Shown here: positions 63,304 through 64,000 of the stretch, in pieces
How the letters are laid out: the number at the start of each line of letters is the position of its first letter
How positions within the stretch are numbered: the first letter of the stretch is position 1
Notes under the pieces: model-generated
Seen by the model: the letters and a program-made list of their open reading frames with translations, nothing else
Told to the model about the DNA's origin: nothing
The model's database searches: none
Source: Compostibacter hankyongensis
GTDB lineage: Bacteria; Bacteroidota; Bacteroidia; Chitinophagales; Chitinophagaceae
Assembly (NCBI RefSeq): GCF_039541075.1
Contig: NZ_BAABFN010000001.1
Location: forward strand, 124,001 to 188,000
Reading direction: 5' to 3'
DNA length: 64,000 nt
Position numbers and translations under genes: made by a program

Positions 63304-63897
63304 TTATTCCGCTTCGGCTACGACTTCCCTTACTTCGGGGATCATGCGTTTCATCATGCCTTCTATACCGGCCTTCAGGGTAATCATGGAGGAAGGGCAT
63401 CCGGAGCAGGATCCCTGCAGCATGAGGGTGAGCTTTCCGTGATCGTATTGTTTGAATTGGATGGCGCCGCCGTCCATTTCCACGGCCGGCTTTACATAGC
63501 TTTCCAGCAACTCCTTGATCCTTTTCACCACATCGCTGTCGTCCTCGAGGGCCTGGTTGTTCTCCGTGACCCGGGCGGCCAGCTCCTCTTCCTTGATCAC
63601 GGGCCGGCCATCTTCCAGATATTCCTTCAGAAAGGCTTTTATGCTGGGGGTAACGTCGCTCCAGTCCGTTTCTGCGGTCTTGGTGAGGGTGACAAAGTTG
63701 CTGGCGATAAACACCCCCCGGATAAAGGGGAAGCTGAACAGCTCGGTCGCCAGCGGGGAAGGCCGTGCGCTGGCTTCGTCGGGGAAGTCGGCGCTTTTGC
63801 CGGGGAACAAAAGCTTGTTGGCGACAAACTTCATCGTCTCCGGGTTGGGCGTCATTTCCGTATAAATGCTGATAATGGGATTGCCGGTCTTGATCAT
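63304..63897 (-). CDS. Nfu-type Fe-S cluster scaffold/carrier protein
   Basis: A 197-residue protein. The N-terminal Nfu_N domain (MTPNPETMKFVANKLLF ... FPFIRGVFIASNFVTLTK) precedes the NifU C-terminal domain with PAVEMDGGAIQF and the cluster-binding CxxC in LQGSCSGCPSSMITLK. This is the Nfu1-like architecture, which delivers 4Fe-4S clusters to client enzymes in the cytosol; NadA and the radical SAM protein in this window are possible clients. Complete and of normal length. Confidence 0.93.
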   Translation of the reverse strand: MIKTGNPIISIYTEMTPNPETMKFVANKLLFPGKSADFPDEASARPSPLATELFSFPFIRGVFIASNFVTLTKTAETDWSDVTPSIKAFLKEYLEDGRPVIKEEELAARVTENNQALEDDSDVVKRIKELLESYVKPAVEMDGGAIQFKQYDHGKLTLMLQGSCSGCPSSMITLKAGIEGMMKRMIPEVREVVAEAE

Positions 63898-63916
63898 GTT
63901 CGAAAAATTTACGATA

Positions 63917-63924
63917 CAAAAGTA
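63917..63924 (-). promoter_or_regulatory. -7 promoter element TACTTTTG for the Nfu gene
   Basis: TACTTTTG on the minus strand fits TAnnTTTG; a TTTC lies 17 bp further upstream at -33 distance. It is 19 bp before the ATG. The remaining 63925-64000 shows no gene. Confidence 0.55.
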
Positions 63925-64000
63925 CGAAAAATATCACCGAAGAAACGCTGCGGAAAGGAAAAAGGCATCACTTCTTTTGATGGACCCATAAGGCCGGACT

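Noticed and set aside
1..64000. rRNA, tRNA, CRISPR arrays, insertion sequences
   Set aside because: Gaps between genes are short and none shows a tRNA cloverleaf, regularly spaced repeats, a transposase frame or terminal repeats with target duplications.

Overview
The window reads as chromosomal DNA of a Bacteroidota bacterium, most likely from the Chitinophagaceae or a close relative. The grounds are the gene families (SusC/TonB-type receptors with CarboxypepD_reg-like domains, PepSY_TM protein, DUF2480, the AAA_14/DUF4143 ATPase, large two-half FtsX permeases) and several Bacteroidota-type -7 promoter elements of the form TAnnTTTG. No rRNA, tRNA, CRISPR array, IS element or prophage was found.

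Layout. 1-962 holds the start of an AlbA_2/schlafen-type ATP-binding protein that runs off the left edge. 1089-5573 is a metal-chelate uptake operon (small membrane peptide, TonB-dependent receptor, PepSY_TM protein). 5648-6014 is a VapB-like antitoxin followed by a collapsed VapC toxin remnant. 6264-30922 is the dominant feature: ten consecutive minus-strand FtsX/MacB-type permeases (about 790-820 residues each), with no ATPase, membrane-fusion protein or outer-membrane channel among them. They form two transcription units, seven genes (30922 to 13797) and three genes (13594 to 6264). Each unit is headed by the same regulatory module: a TTGGCATA element and, exactly 52 bases further upstream, a pair of 19-bp operator-like repeats with 22-bp period. 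This resembles a sigma-54-type promoter with tandem enhancer sites, although the -12 element is poor.

31211-43939 is mostly housekeeping: a Pif1-like helicase with a C-terminal HTH, mnmG, a CAP-domain protein, ybeY, an orphan feoA, nadD, an AI-2E family transporter, a YtxH/holin-like trio, a radical SAM/SPASM protein, an S41 protease lipoprotein and nadA. Two ParB-site (parS) like palindromes lie upstream of mnmG. The 499-bp gap 43940-44438 is A+T-rich and carries a cluster of DnaA-box-like sequences. Genes to its left mostly point left and genes for about 15 kb to its right point right, so it is a candidate replication origin.

44439-59788 holds a PpiD/SurA-type chaperone, a DUF2480 protein, a large outer-membrane beta-barrel receptor with an Arg/Gly-rich tail, typA, an S9 peptidase, a beta-barrel protein, galM, polA and a GNAT acetyltransferase. 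59810-63897 has a lower-GC AAA_14/DUF4143 ATPase behind nested inverted repeats, a YciO/YrdC-type protein, a NadR-like kinase overlapping pnuC, and an Nfu-type Fe-S scaffold.

Functional links: nadA (an Fe-S enzyme), nadD, pnuC and the NadR-like kinase cover de novo and salvage entry into NAD, and the Nfu protein could supply clusters to NadA. The most novel element is the ATPase-less permease array with its twin regulatory modules.
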